Of a stretch of DNA of 45,329 bases, positions 1-7,992 are shown piece after piece. The stretch covers positions 1 through 45,329 of the forward strand of contig CAYQKB010000002.1 in the NCBI GenBank assembly GCA_964418085.1. Reading direction: 5' to 3'. Below the pieces are notes generated by a model that was not told where the DNA came from, searched no databases, and worked only from the letters and a program-made list of their open reading frames with translations. The position numbers and the translations under genes are program-made. Source of the DNA: JBBTYG01 sp964418085 (GTDB taxonomy: Bacteria; Patescibacteriota; Minisyncoccia; UBA6257; 2-01-FULL-56-20). Position 1 is the first letter of the stretch. Each line of letters begins with the position of its first letter.

Positions 1-558
1 GATCACTCCGGTCTTTGCAACTTTGGAATCAACAAGTTTGAATCCGGCGGCCTGTGTTCCTTCGGCAAATAATCGTTTGCCGCCGCCCACCGTCACCGGA
101 AACGTCCACACATGCATCCGGTCAATCAGATTATTCTTTAAAAGTGTCTGGATAAGGTTTCCGCTTCCATGAATCCACAAGTCCGGAGCGTCCATCATTT
201 TGAGCTTTTTAATCTCCGCCGGAACGTCGCCCGTCACAATCATAGAATTATTCCATGAAAGTGCCGAAGGCGTGTGAGAGACAACATACTTTTTTGTAGC
301 ATTGAATGGCTTTCCCACTTCATGATCAATTGTTGCGGTTGGCCAATATGCAGCAAATATGTCATACGTCTTCCTGCCCAAGAGGAGTTCAAATGGCATA
401 TTCATAAATCCGTTTATCACTCCGCCCATAATTTCATCCCAATAGTTCGCCGACCACCCGCCTTGCGTGAACCCGCCTGACGTATCTTCTTTCGGCCCAC
501 CCGGCGCCTGCATCACCCCGTCGAGCGTTACAAAAGTTGTAGTGATTATTTTTCTCAT
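1..558 (-). CDS. RibD C-terminal / dihydrofolate reductase-like protein (3' end off window)
   Basis: The reverse strand is open from an ATG at 558 to the window edge (186 codons), so the last residues are missing. The N-terminus MRKIITTTFVTLDGVMQAPG, followed by a GGW and an LLGRKTYD segment, is typical of the RibD_C/DHFR-like family (YyaP/YwjB type). A later WIHGSG stretch and a VGGGKRLF segment match the nucleotide-binding end of that fold. The expected role is an NADPH-dependent reductase of unknown substrate; these stand-alone proteins are usually not true FolA. A TAAAAT box lies 7 bases before the ATG, so the mRNA may be leaderless. The family call is firm and the substrate is unknown. 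Confidence 0.85.
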   Translation of the reverse strand, partial: MRKIITTTFVTLDGVMQAPGGPKEDTSGGFTQGGWSANYWDEIMGGVINGFMNMPFELLLGRKTYDIFAAYWPTATIDHEVGKPFNATKKYVVSHTPSALSWNNSMIVTGDVPAEIKKLKMMDAPDLWIHGSGNLIQTLLKNNLIDRMHVWTFPVTVGGGKRLFAEGTQAAGFKLVDSKVAKTGVI

Positions 559-597
559 TGGGTTTATTTTAACATAGACGTACCTGTGCGAGATCAA

Positions 598-1173
598 TTA
601 CAACGTAAAAACTTTCCATTCGAAGTCCTTTAAAAATATGAGCTCAAGCTCCGGGGAGGTGTTTCTGAGAAGCGAAACCGATTCTGCATTCGGCGGCAAC
701 TTGGCGCTTTTATAGTGGCAAACAACTCGTATGGGAACAAGCCCAAGCCCTTCCCGCACTTCCGGTTTATCATGTGAAGCGCCGAAGTGAGCGAGCGCAT
801 ATGCTCCAGCCGAAGACCCCGCAACCGTTTTTCCTTCTAGAAGTGATTTTAAATCGGGATATGTTCGTAATATCTTAAGCAGTTTATTCGTACTTCCTCC
901 GTTAAAATATACAGCATCAGATCGCTTAAGCTGGTCCAGAAAATCTTCTTTTGTCGCTATGACAAAGTTTATTTTTTTGCCATGCGCTGCAACAGTGAAC
1001 ATTTTTATTTGATACTCAAAGCTCTCCGTAGTATGCTCCTCTGTCCGCGAAGCAAAATATATCAAGAGTATTATGCCACCATCCGGAATATCCCGCACAA
1101 CCTCACCATAAAAAGTGCGGTTGAGTTCATTATCTTTTCGAGTAAACCCTCCGTGGAGGATGTACTTAGTCAT
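598..1173 (-). CDS. Peptidase S51 / dipeptidase E-like protein
   Basis: This 191-residue protein has the class I glutamine amidotransferase-like fold of peptidase family S51 (PepE, cyanophycinase). A YFNGGSTNKLLK segment at about 89-100 leads to the nucleophile elbow GSSAGA, where Ser121 is the expected catalytic serine, followed by the GLGLVP segment usual after it. Family members cut Asp-X dipeptides or related isopeptides. Its ATG overlaps the stop of the upstream membrane-protein gene in an ATGA arrangement (1170-1173), so the two are probably translationally coupled. At 191 residues it is a little shorter than E. coli PepE. The specificity cannot be read from the sequence. Confidence 0.85.
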   Translation of the reverse strand: MTKYILHGGFTRKDNELNRTFYGEVVRDIPDGGIILLIYFASRTEEHTTESFEYQIKMFTVAAHGKKINFVIATKEDFLDQLKRSDAVYFNGGSTNKLLKILRTYPDLKSLLEGKTVAGSSAGAYALAHFGASHDKPEVREGLGLVPIRVVCHYKSAKLPPNAESVSLLRNTSPELELIFLKDFEWKVFTL

Positions 1174-1820
1174 GGGATTATTTTACTTAACCAAGGTGGA
1201 GCTATTTTCCTGAGTTGATTTCCAAAATATGCGCAGATAATACCGCAAATGATTCCCATGCCATTCATAATTCCCAGCCAGAAGGGGGCAAGAGGGGTAT
1301 CTTTAAAGTTTGGGAGTAATAGTGACATTGTCAGAAAAAAACCATAGACCCCGCCAGCCCTCAATGCATTTTCTTTTTCATCTATAAAAAGTCCCAGAAT
1401 CAGGGCGATACAGACCCAAAGGACTAAATCAAACCACGAACCCATAAACATCTTATGAGCACTTCCGTAGCCAAAAAAAGCTCCGACAAAAATAGCAATC
1501 ATAATTATCTTGCGAGTTTTAATTTTTATCTTCACCCATCTTTTTGTTATTTGACTCCCTAGCCATCCAAAAATAAATCCAAATAGCGAAAACGCAAAAG
1601 CTGCTGCGTACTGATTATTGATGATTTCTGTAAACTTTCCCCTTGGAGCGATTAGTTGTTGAATGGCAACAATTATAACTCCCCAAAAAGCACTAAGGGC
1701 GATATATTCGAAATCGCCAGCTTTTTTGGACTTAGTAAAATTTCTATATGTCCAAACGGTTATTGCACCTGGAACTATAAAAATGAAGAAACTAATTAAG
1801 TCGATTGTTGGTTCAGGCAT
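1170..1820 (-). CDS. Polytopic membrane protein of unknown function
   Basis: A 216-residue protein with about five or six hydrophobic segments. The first is at residues 9-24 (a FFIFIVPGAITVWTY stretch); others lie near 40-55, 70-88, 105-120, 130-145 and 160-200. A short IPG-type motif near the N-terminus recalls DUF6338-like proteins, but this is only a resemblance. On the reverse strand a TATAAT box lies about 20 bases before the ATG. The stop overlaps the start of the S51 peptidase gene, so the pair forms one transcript. No catalytic motif is visible and no function is assigned. Confidence 0.7.
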   Translation of the reverse strand: MPEPTIDLISFFIFIVPGAITVWTYRNFTKSKKAGDFEYIALSAFWGVIIVAIQQLIAPRGKFTEIINNQYAAAFAFSLFGFIFGWLGSQITKRWVKIKIKTRKIIMIAIFVGAFFGYGSAHKMFMGSWFDLVLWVCIALILGLFIDEKENALRAGGVYGFFLTMSLLLPNFKDTPLAPFWLGIMNGMGIICGIICAYFGNQLRKIAPPWLSKIIP

Positions 1821-1903
1821 GGATGATCTTTTATTTCTAAATTATAGGATCTATGGTATCAAATTCATAGGATATTGAAAATTTAGTTAAACCGAAAGGA
1901 AAT

Positions 1904-2662
1904 ATGAAAGATAATGAAACAATCAATGAATCGAAAAGGAAAAGTTTAGTTTTTCTTAGTTACAATTCAGCCGATAAAAAAGTAGCTGAGGAGATTGCAG
2001 TTTTTTTGGCAACCGCGCAGGTAGGTGTTTGGTTTGATGAGTGGGCATTGGCCCCGGGGGATTCACTTATTGAAGAGATCGATGGTGCATTAGGAAGGTG
2101 TAGTCATTACGTTTTAGTATGGTCTCGTAGGGCGGCACGATCCAGATGGGTTCAGCGAGAGCTTCGATCAACATTGGCCAGGGTGACTTCGAGGCGCAGG
2201 AGACCCATCAAAATTATTCCAGTTTGCGTTGATAAGACGCCCCTTCCAAATATCTGTTCTGATTTAAGCTACTTAACTCATCAAAACAACATGGAAATCG
2301 ATTATTCTCAGATCATAAATGCTGTAACTGGCGCGACTCCAGAAATTCCATTTATAAAGATACTTCTTCGTAAGATCGAGGAGGTAATGACTGATATATC
2401 GAATTTGGCATGGGGAACCGGAGAACTGATCGATGCCGAGACTGGTCAAGGATGGCATTCTAATATTAAATGTTTGCTGACTTCTTACAACTTTGGAAAC
2501 TTTACTTACGAAACAAGTTTAGGAGTTGCAGATCATAAGCATGTTTTTGTCGATGGAAAACCCTACGAGAGGAGAACTAAGTTTTGGCGCATGATTTGTC
2601 GGCCGGCTAATTGTTCTTGTGGTTATAGTATAGTCGAAGAGGATCTCGAACTTATCCATTGA
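1904..2662 (+). CDS. TIR-domain protein with unknown C-terminal domain
   Basis: Residues 14-135 form a TIR domain. It has a strand-1 box LVFLSYNSAD, a WFDEWAL segment, a GDSLIEEID segment, a VLVWS strand and then RWVQREL. Glu86 in that last motif sits where the catalytic glutamate of NAD-cleaving TIR domains (for example SARM1) is found. Residues 136-252 are unrecognised and end in a small Cys-rich piece (CRPANCSCG). Bacterial TIR proteins commonly act as NADase effectors in antiphage immunity, which is possible here but not shown. No Thoeris ThsA, Argonaute or CBASS partner is nearby. The ATG has a good ribosome site (GAAAGGA) and the leader shared with four other genes in the window. A terminator follows directly. 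Confidence 0.9.
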   Translation: MKDNETINESKRKSLVFLSYNSADKKVAEEIAVFLATAQVGVWFDEWALAPGDSLIEEIDGALGRCSHYVLVWSRRAARSRWVQRELRSTLARVTSRRRRPIKIIPVCVDKTPLPNICSDLSYLTHQNNMEIDYSQIINAVTGATPEIPFIKILLRKIEEVMTDISNLAWGTGELIDAETGQGWHSNIKCLLTSYNFGNFTYETSLGVADHKHVFVDGKPYERRTKFWRMICRPANCSCGYSIVEEDLELIH

Positions 2663-2668
2663 TCTTTA

Positions 2669-2700
2669 AGGGCTGGCGAAAATTCGTCAGCCCCTCTTTT
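2669..2700 (+). terminator. Rho-independent terminator after the TIR gene
   Basis: A hairpin with arms GGGCTGGCGA and TCGTCAGCCC (one G-T pair) and a 4-base loop is followed by CTCTTTT. It begins 7 bases after the TIR gene stop, so the TIR gene is probably monocistronic. Confidence 0.85.
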
Positions 2701-2739
2701 ATTCTTATTCTGAATGGAAAACCTCCACCACCGCCTCAT

Positions 2740-3024
2740 TCAACGATGAGGACAACCAATCCAACAGCACGGTCTACGCATTCCGCTTTTAAGCTTCGAG
2801 AGTCCTTTCTCAATGCGGATATTCCTCGTTTCCGATTTTTTGCCAGACGTAACCCAGCAAATCCATTCATTGCGCGCGAGGGGAGTAATGTCTTCCCACA
2901 TAGCTAACGCCGCAGGCGTCGCAATAATGGCTTTTCGTAAATCCTGCGGCATTTTATGCACGGTGCCCCCGGCTATACTTTCTGCGGCTCGCCGTAGCTT
3001 TAGCGAAGGTCGGCTTTTGGTCAT
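2740..3024 (-). CDS. YdeI/OmpD-associated-like domain protein
   Basis: A 94-residue protein that is essentially one YdeI/OmpD-associated (bacteriocin-protection-like) domain. It has the segments MPQDLRKAI, LARNEWICWV, KKSETRNIRIEKGLSKL and a C-terminal RRPCCWIGCPHR tail seen in many small members. The molecular function of this domain is not established. It lies 12 bases downstream of the TfoX-like gene on the same strand, which suggests one transcript. Its predicted end converges with the TIR gene and its terminator. Confidence 0.8.
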   Translation of the reverse strand: MTKSRPSLKLRRAAESIAGGTVHKMPQDLRKAIIATPAALAMWEDITPLARNEWICWVTSGKKSETRNIRIEKGLSKLKSGMRRPCCWIGCPHR

Positions 3025-3036
3025 GAGATTATTTTA

Positions 3037-3366
3037 TCAAATACGTCTAACTTTCTTTTTCTTTTCCGGTAAAGATTTCGAAATATTGAAAAGAATACTC
3101 GGAAGCTCTTCTATGTTTGAAAGCTGATCTTCCTCAACAATATAATGTGGCTTTGCGTCGGGATACGGAGAGCCTTTTTCGCATATTTTTTCGAGCTGCT
3201 GGCTTGATGGCAATATTTTTACATATAGTCGGTCGTCGCAGACAAGCGCAACTACTTTGCCGTCTGCGTAGAGCGCATATTCTCCAAACATCGCCCGGGC
3301 AGAAAAGCGTTTTGGATTCGCCAATTTTTCAAGTATAAATTCTATTACTTCTTTTTGAGTTGACAT
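3037..3366 (-). CDS. TfoX/Sxy N-terminal domain protein
   Basis: A 109-residue protein matching the TfoX N-terminal domain alone: an initial helix, then ARAMFGEYALYADGKVVALV, then DDRLYVKI, then the PYPDAKPHY and IEELP segments. In gamma-proteobacteria, TfoX/Sxy activates competence genes together with CRP. Stand-alone N-domain proteins in other bacteria have no settled role, so a link to the pilus genes in this window is only speculation. It is the first gene of a probable two-gene unit with the YdeI-like gene. The C-terminus is strongly basic (KKKKVRRI). Confidence 0.85.
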   Translation of the reverse strand: MSTQKEVIEFILEKLANPKRFSARAMFGEYALYADGKVVALVCDDRLYVKILPSSQQLEKICEKGSPYPDAKPHYIVEEDQLSNIEELPSILFNISKSLPEKKKKVRRI

Positions 3367-3552
3367 GATTTTAGTAATTTTTTTCTCGGAATCCGAAGCT
3401 ATTTAAGGGTGGCTGGTGCTGATAGGAATGCCGCCCACTATTTGATACTGTAATAACTATACTCGGAATCCGTCTTAGACTCGAACCTAAGCTAGACTGC
3501 TGTGTACGATGACGCCTTTGAGTGATGTATAAATAAGGCATCTTTACTTATT

Positions 3553-3581
3553 TTGTAAATTATCCTGAAGCCCTATAAAAT
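3553..3581 (+). promoter_or_regulatory. Probable promoter of the VOC gene
   Basis: TTGTAA at 3553-3558, a 17-base spacer and TAAAAT at 3576-3581. The expected transcription start is about 5 bases before the ATG at 3593, so the mRNA has almost no leader. I see no gene in the rest of 3367-3592. Confidence 0.5.
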
Positions 3582-3592
3582 AATATACGAAC

Positions 3593-4069
3593 ATGACACC
3601 TAAAAATACAATTTGTCTCTGGTTTCAAAAGGACGCGGAAAGCGCAGCGAGCTTTTATGCCGCTACTTTTCCAGATAGTAAAGCAGGGGCTATTTTTCAC
3701 GCGCCCAGTGATTTTCCGGATGGCAAGAAGGGCGACGTACTAACGGTAGAGTTCACTGTCTGCGGAATTCCCTGCGTTGGTTTGAATGGTGGCCCTGCGT
3801 TTAAACAAAGCGAGGCATTTTCTTTTCAGATCGCAACGGACAATCAGGAAGAAACAGATCGCTATTGGAACGCAATCGTCGGAAACGGCGGCGTGGAGAG
3901 TATGTGCGGGTGGTGCAAAGACCGCTGGGGAGTATCTTGGCAGATCACGCCGCGTACGCTTACCGATGCGCTTGCCGCCGGCGGTGCTGAAGCAGAGCGC
4001 GCTTTTAAAGCGATGATGACAATGAAAAAAATTGACGTCGCCGCTATCGACGCAGCGCGGCGCGGTTAA
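3593..4069 (+). CDS. PhnB-like VOC family protein
   Basis: A 158-residue protein of the vicinal-oxygen-chelate superfamily, PhnB/3-demethylubiquinone methyltransferase-like group. Diagnostic segments are CLWFQKDAESAASFYAATFP at residues 8-27, LTVEFTVCGIPCVGLNGGP and CGWCKDRWGVSWQITPR. Members of this group are small dimeric proteins of mostly unknown function, and the methyltransferase name is historical. It stands alone on its strand with its own promoter and converges with the HAD gene. Identification to family is safe and the substrate is unknown. Confidence 0.88.
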   Translation: MTPKNTICLWFQKDAESAASFYAATFPDSKAGAIFHAPSDFPDGKKGDVLTVEFTVCGIPCVGLNGGPAFKQSEAFSFQIATDNQEETDRYWNAIVGNGGVESMCGWCKDRWGVSWQITPRTLTDALAAGGAEAERAFKAMMTMKKIDVAAIDAARRG

Positions 4070-4090
4070 GGAACTGACCCGCGGAACGAT

Positions 4091-4714
4091 TTATTTTAAG
4101 ATTACACTCTCTAGCTCCTCTGTATTATGGGCGATATAATCTGGATCATGTGCGCTTAATTTTTGCTCGCTCGTGAAACCCCATGTGACCGCAATACTTT
4201 TAATCCCCACTTTTTTAGCAACATCTACCTCATGATTACTATCTCCAACAAAAAAAGTATCCTGTAGATTTAGATTGTTATCTTTAATTATTTTCTGAAC
4301 GGGCTCCAATTTATCATTTGCATCTGTGATAATTTCGTTAAAAACATTTTCCAGCCCATACTTTTGTACCTCAGGAAGTAATGTCTCAGGAAAATCGGAA
4401 CTTACGACGGCAAGAAAATAACCGCTTTCCTTACATGTGTGTATGAGTTTTACCACTTCAGGAAATGCGACTGCTTTTGGACAGTCTTTATCTAATTGCA
4501 ATTCCTGGAATAGCTTTGTCCGCTCCTCTTCGTTATAACCCTCAGGTAAATATTTTTGATAAAAAAGAGCGGGCGGCTGTTTCCAGTTTTCTCTGAATTC
4601 TTCCGTAGATATCTCCCTTACTCCATATTTTTTAAATATCTGATTAATAATCCACATTTGGTTCGTCACTGTGTCTCTCACTACGCCAGACCAATCAAAG
4701 ATAATATTTTTCAT
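4091..4714 (-). CDS. HAD-superfamily hydrolase
   Basis: A 207-residue HAD-like protein. Motif I is at residues 5-15 (IFDWSGVVRDT, nucleophile Asp7), motif II is VVSSD at 103-107, the conserved lysine is probably Lys135, and motif IV is FVGDSNHEVD with Asp158 and Asp164. The residue two after the nucleophile is Ser9 rather than the usual acid Asp, which is unusual for a phosphatase and may alter or weaken activity. I start at the ATG at 4714 because the protein then opens directly with MKNIIFDW and a GGAG lies upstream. An in-frame start at 4747 would only add an unconserved tail. Likely a small-molecule phosphatase; substrate unknown. Confidence 0.82.
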   Translation of the reverse strand: MKNIIFDWSGVVRDTVTNQMWIINQIFKKYGVREISTEEFRENWKQPPALFYQKYLPEGYNEEERTKLFQELQLDKDCPKAVAFPEVVKLIHTCKESGYFLAVVSSDFPETLLPEVQKYGLENVFNEIITDANDKLEPVQKIIKDNNLNLQDTFFVGDSNHEVDVAKKVGIKSIAVTWGFTSEQKLSAHDPDYIAHNTEELESVILK

Positions 4715-4815
4715 GTAAGTTATAAGCTCCTCGAAATCCGAACTCATCGAGCCTGAGGCTCTCAGAGCCGAATGGCCTATCTCAAGTTAGCTACAGGGCC
4801 GGAGTCGAATGTCGC

Positions 4816-5061
4816 TTATTTTTTAATTAAAGCAAGTTTCTTCTCTCGTCGCCAGCCTTTGATTTCAGATTCGCGCTTTCTCGCTTCGCGCAAAGTTGGA
4901 AATGATTCTGAATAGAGCAGTCGTACGGGTCGTCTTATTTTTGTATAGTGCGCCCCCGATTTTGATTCGTTATGCTGAAACAATCTCCTTTCTAGATTAT
5001 TTGTGCAACCGACGTATAAAGATTGATCGGCACATTCTAAGATATAAACGAAGACGGACAT
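4816..5061 (-). CDS. GIY-YIG domain nuclease-like protein
   Basis: An 81-residue single-domain GIY-YIG protein of the YhbQ/UvrC-N type. It has VYILECADQSLYVGCTNNL at residues 5-23, the conserved Arg in ERRLFQHN, and a REARKRESEIKGWRREKK tail. In this family GIY is often VYIL and YIG is YVG, as here. These proteins are thought to cut DNA, but the role of the small forms is unclear. On the reverse strand a TAAAAT box ends 7 bases before the ATG, so transcription probably starts at or next to the start codon. Confidence 0.88.
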   Translation of the reverse strand: MSVFVYILECADQSLYVGCTNNLERRLFQHNESKSGAHYTKIRRPVRLLYSESFPTLREARKRESEIKGWRREKKLALIKK

Positions 5062-5149
5062 GGTTTTATTTTATCACTTTATCAGTGTCTTCAATTTTCT
5101 TCGCGTCGAAGGATTAAAGAATTGTCCCTCGTCGAAGACTCACCCGGGA

Positions 5150-5217
5150 ACTTCGATTTTTACACTTCGTAAAAAGAGTCGAAGACACTGAGATTTGAAC
5201 GAAGTGAAAATCGAAGT
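5150..5217. repeat. Inverted repeat next to tRNA-Gln
   Basis: Imperfect arms at 5150-5170 and 5199-5217 (ACGAAGTGAAAATCGAAGT) enclose 28 bases. The right arm ends 2 bases from the tRNA 3' end. On the reverse strand the hairpin follows the tRNA directly, so it could act in 3' processing or termination, although no U-run follows. Confidence 0.6.
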
Positions 5218-5218
5218 G

Positions 5219-5290
5219 CTGCCGGGCTAGGGGTCGAACCTAGATTGATGGATTCAGAGTCCATTTGCCTACCAATTAGCAGACCCGGCA
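5219..5290 (-). tRNA. tRNA-Gln (anticodon CUG)
   Basis: The reverse strand folds into a cloverleaf. The acceptor stem is TGCCGGG/CCCGGCA, the D arm is short and the anticodon stem is ATGGA/TCCAT. The 7-base loop CTCTGAA gives anticodon CTG, the variable loop is 4 bases, and the T arm is CTAGG-TTCGACC-CCTAG. The discriminator is G, as expected for tRNA-Gln. The CCA end is not encoded, because the following bases are CA and then T. Confidence 0.93.
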
Positions 5291-5370
5291 ATTAATTTAA
5301 CTCCTCTTTTATATCACGAAATTCGGAAAAAGCTAAATGCCGGAAATTAGATTTCGCGGATGCCCCCCAG

Positions 5371-5398
5371 TTGCCTTTTTAATCCAGGGTACTATTAT
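5371..5398 (+). promoter_or_regulatory. Promoter of the sedolisin gene
   Basis: TTGCCT at 5371-5376, a 16-base spacer and TATTAT at 5393-5398. The start codon is at 5407, so the mRNA is expected to be leaderless or nearly so. No ribosome site is visible. Confidence 0.55.
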
Positions 5399-5406
5399 AT
5401 AAACAT

Positions 5407-6654
5407 ATGAATAAAAATAAGAGGGGAATTATATCGGGCGTTGGTGTGGCGGCGTTGATTGCGGTTGTTTCTTTTGGAATTGCGTTCGCCGAGGGGAATC
5501 ATGGAAATGGAAATTCGGACAATGAAAATGGAGGCGGGCATGAGGAGCACGCCCGGGTTTGTCCGCGTGGCGGATCGCCGGATTCTGCGAATTGTCATGC
5601 ACGTGTCATCGTTGACTCGCAAGGTTTGCCGAAATCTAAATCAACTCCGAGCGGCTTCGGCCCGGCTCAATTCCGCGGTGCATACGGCGTGAGCGGTATC
5701 ACAAGTTCGAATCAGACAATCGCGATCGTGGATGCGTATGATCATCCAAACATTTTGTCGGATTTGAATAATTATAGCGCCACATTCGGCATTCCCAGTT
5801 TGAAAAGCTGTTCGGTTGGGACGGGCACCACGAACGTGCCCTGTTTCCAAAAAGTAAATCAGCGCGGAGGCACAACCTATCCCACAGCAAGTGCCGGATG
5901 GGCGCTTGAAATTTCACTCGACGTCGAAGCCGCGCATGCCCTCTGCCAAAACTGTAACATCCTCCTTGTTGAGGCGGACTCGGCAAGCTTTGCAAATCTC
6001 ATCGCCGCAGAAGACGAGGCCGCAGCCATGGGCGTAAAAACTATTTCGAATTCCTGGGGCGGCAATGAATTTTCCGCCGAAACGTCTTCAGAGTACGACG
6101 GCCACTTCAATAAGCCCGGTGTGGCGATTACGGTAAGCTCCGGCGACAGTGGCTATGGAACAGAATATCCGGCAGCTTCGCAGTATGTGACGGCGGTCGG
6201 TGGCACGAGCTTAACCGTGGATTCGGGGAATAATCGCACGAGCGAAAGAGCATGGAGCGGAGCGGGGAGCGGCTGCAGCGCATATGAGCCAAAGCCGTTG
6301 TGGCAAGTTGATGCGCTCTGCGCAAATCGTACGGTTGCGGACGTCTCCGCGGACGCCGATCCGAATACCGGCGCGGCGGTTTACGACAGCGTTCGGTATC
6401 AAGGGCGAAGTGGATGGTTCAAAGTTGGAGGCACGAGTCTTTCTTCTCCGCTCATTGCGGCGACATACGCTCTAGCCGGAAATGTGAACTTAGTCACACC
6501 CGCGAATCAACTTCCGTATGTAAACAGCGCAAACCTGCACGACATTACAAGCGGCAGCAACGGGAGCTGCGGCGGAACATATCTTTGTACCGCGGTGTTG
6601 GGCTACGATGGACCAACCGGACTTGGTACGCCAAGCGGCTCGGCCGGATTCTAG
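5407..6654 (+). CDS. Secreted sedolisin-family (S53) protease
   Basis: A 415-residue exported serine-carboxyl protease. Residues 1-28 are a signal peptide ending AFA. The catalytic Glu168 and Asp172 lie in WALEISLDVE, the oxyanion Asp247 in SSGDSG, and the nucleophile Ser344 in GGTSLSSP. A C-terminal GYDGPTGLGTP segment fits the calcium-binding loop. Residues 29-60 are a Gly/Asn/Glu/His-rich linker. There is no long activation prodomain, so it belongs with the short bacterial S53-like proteins. Six or more cysteines suggest disulfides outside the cell. It sits alone beside the pilus genes and may degrade host or environmental protein. Confidence 0.9.
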   Translation: MNKNKRGIISGVGVAALIAVVSFGIAFAEGNHGNGNSDNENGGGHEEHARVCPRGGSPDSANCHARVIVDSQGLPKSKSTPSGFGPAQFRGAYGVSGITSSNQTIAIVDAYDHPNILSDLNNYSATFGIPSLKSCSVGTGTTNVPCFQKVNQRGGTTYPTASAGWALEISLDVEAAHALCQNCNILLVEADSASFANLIAAEDEAAAMGVKTISNSWGGNEFSAETSSEYDGHFNKPGVAITVSSGDSGYGTEYPAASQYVTAVGGTSLTVDSGNNRTSERAWSGAGSGCSAYEPKPLWQVDALCANRTVADVSADADPNTGAAVYDSVRYQGRSGWFKVGGTSLSSPLIAATYALAGNVNLVTPANQLPYVNSANLHDITSGSNGSCGGTYLCTAVLGYDGPTGLGTPSGSAGF

Positions 6655-6760
6655 TAATTCAAAATCTTTGTAAAAAGCCCTCGGAGCTTCGATTGAGTAT
6701 TGCTGCTCACTCATAAAGCAAAAAAGAAAAGGTCCAACTGCCTGAATCGGTTGGGGTCTT

Positions 6761-6790
6761 CCGGTACACCAAAGCACCGGATTTTTATTT
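6761..6790 (+). terminator. Terminator after the sedolisin gene
   Basis: A hairpin CCGGTAC/GCACCGG (one mismatch) with a short loop is followed by ATTTTTATTT. It lies between two convergent genes. Bases 6795-6840 then hold loose repeats of a TTATCTA/TTTCTA kind with no coding signal. Confidence 0.6.
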
Positions 6791-6835
6791 CCCCCTAATT
6801 CTATCTTTGATTATCTACTTTCTATTATCTATTTT

Positions 6836-7909
6836 CTAATTAGTTATCCCTTCAAGAAATATCGGTTCGTAGGCAGCGATGATATTTGTTCCGGAGAGCG
6901 CATCCATACGGTAATAATACGAATCGGAAATCGTGTAATCAATGAGGCGAACGAAATCCGGCGTTGAGGTGCTCGGATTTTTTTGGTTCAGGAGTTCGTC
7001 CCACGGACCGGTTTGGCTTGCCGAGCGGTAGACGATAAGTACGTTTGTCGGCGGCGGAAGATTTTGCCAGCCGATTTCAATGCTCTGGTTTACGTGCAGA
7101 ACCCAAAACGGATTTGTTTGCGGAGTATAATAGCCGGCTATTTTTCCGTCAGGAGTGTAATACGCAACTTGGTTAACGGGCGGTGTTTGAGGTGGCGGAT
7201 TATTATCCGGCGGGGGAGTATTCGGCGTAGTTGAAGTCGGATTTCCGGATGGAGGAGTGATGGGGGTCGTGGAAGTCGGCGAGGGCGGAGTGGAAGTTGC
7301 TTGCGGCGGGTTTCCCGATCCGGGATTTTTATTTCCTCCGTCAGCTATCGGGCCGTTTCCGGTTGATGTTGCGGTTGATGTCGGAGTCTGGCCTCCCACT
7401 GGCGGCGGTGGAGGAGGCAATTCCGCTTGAACGATAGGGGACGCCCAGAGTGTAAATCCGTCGGGTGTAAATGCCTGCGCATAATACGAATAGTTTGATG
7501 CGTTTTCTCCGTGCCCGAGCGCGATGTCCGCCGAGCCGCCAGAGCTCTGCCCTACGGGAACTGTTTTCCAGCGAACCCACAGCCCGTTCCCGCTCGATCT
7601 GAAAATAACGATGCTGGTGGTTCCTTCGGGAAGATTTGTCCACGTGATCGTGATTTTATTTTTTCCGTTTTTCACAATCTGTATTGAGCCGCGCGCGAGC
7701 TGATCAATGTCTTGAAGAATTCCTTTTGATTGAGCGGCAATGTCTCCGCTTGCCGGTGGCTGCATTTGATCCGGAGAAGCGGTGGGCGTGACCGGAGCGA
7801 CCGGAAGCTCTGGGAGCGATTGAGTAAGTATGTAATAAACTCCGGCTCCAAGTATGATCACAAGTATGATCGCGAGTACGATATAAATTTTGAGGACTTC
7901 GGTACCCAT
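6836..7909 (-). CDS. Membrane-anchored protein with two Fn3-like domains and a Pro/Thr-rich linker
   Basis: A 357-residue protein. Residues 8-29 are one N-terminal membrane anchor with no cleavage site, so the rest is probably outside the cell. Residues about 75-165 and 250-350 form two related beta domains. Each has an I.I.W.NLP core followed by a VIFRS or VYRS strand and a GLW or GPW turn, as in fibronectin type III-like folds. The stretch between them (about 167-245) is a Pro/Thr/Ser/Asn-rich linker of low complexity. It is transcribed divergently from the response regulator and pilus genes, so a surface adhesin or pilus accessory role is plausible but unproven. Confidence 0.75.
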   Translation of the reverse strand: MGTEVLKIYIVLAIILVIILGAGVYYILTQSLPELPVAPVTPTASPDQMQPPASGDIAAQSKGILQDIDQLARGSIQIVKNGKNKITITWTNLPEGTTSIVIFRSSGNGLWVRWKTVPVGQSSGGSADIALGHGENASNYSYYAQAFTPDGFTLWASPIVQAELPPPPPPVGGQTPTSTATSTGNGPIADGGNKNPGSGNPPQATSTPPSPTSTTPITPPSGNPTSTTPNTPPPDNNPPPQTPPVNQVAYYTPDGKIAGYYTPQTNPFWVLHVNQSIEIGWQNLPPPTNVLIVYRSASQTGPWDELLNQKNPSTSTPDFVRLIDYTISDSYYYRMDALSGTNIIAAYEPIFLEGITN

Positions 7910-7955
7910 TCTTCTTTAAGTATAGACGAGCTGTCTCAAAAAGTAATGCACTGTC

Positions 7956-7984
7956 TTGAATCTCCTTAGTTTTAATGTTATAAT
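7956..7984 (+). promoter_or_regulatory. Promoter of the response regulator gene
   Basis: TTGAAT at 7956-7961, a 17-base spacer and a perfect TATAAT at 7979-7984. The ATG is at 7993, so the predicted start of transcription is 1-3 bases before it and the message should be leaderless. Confidence 0.7.
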
Positions 7985-7992
7985 CACTTGCA

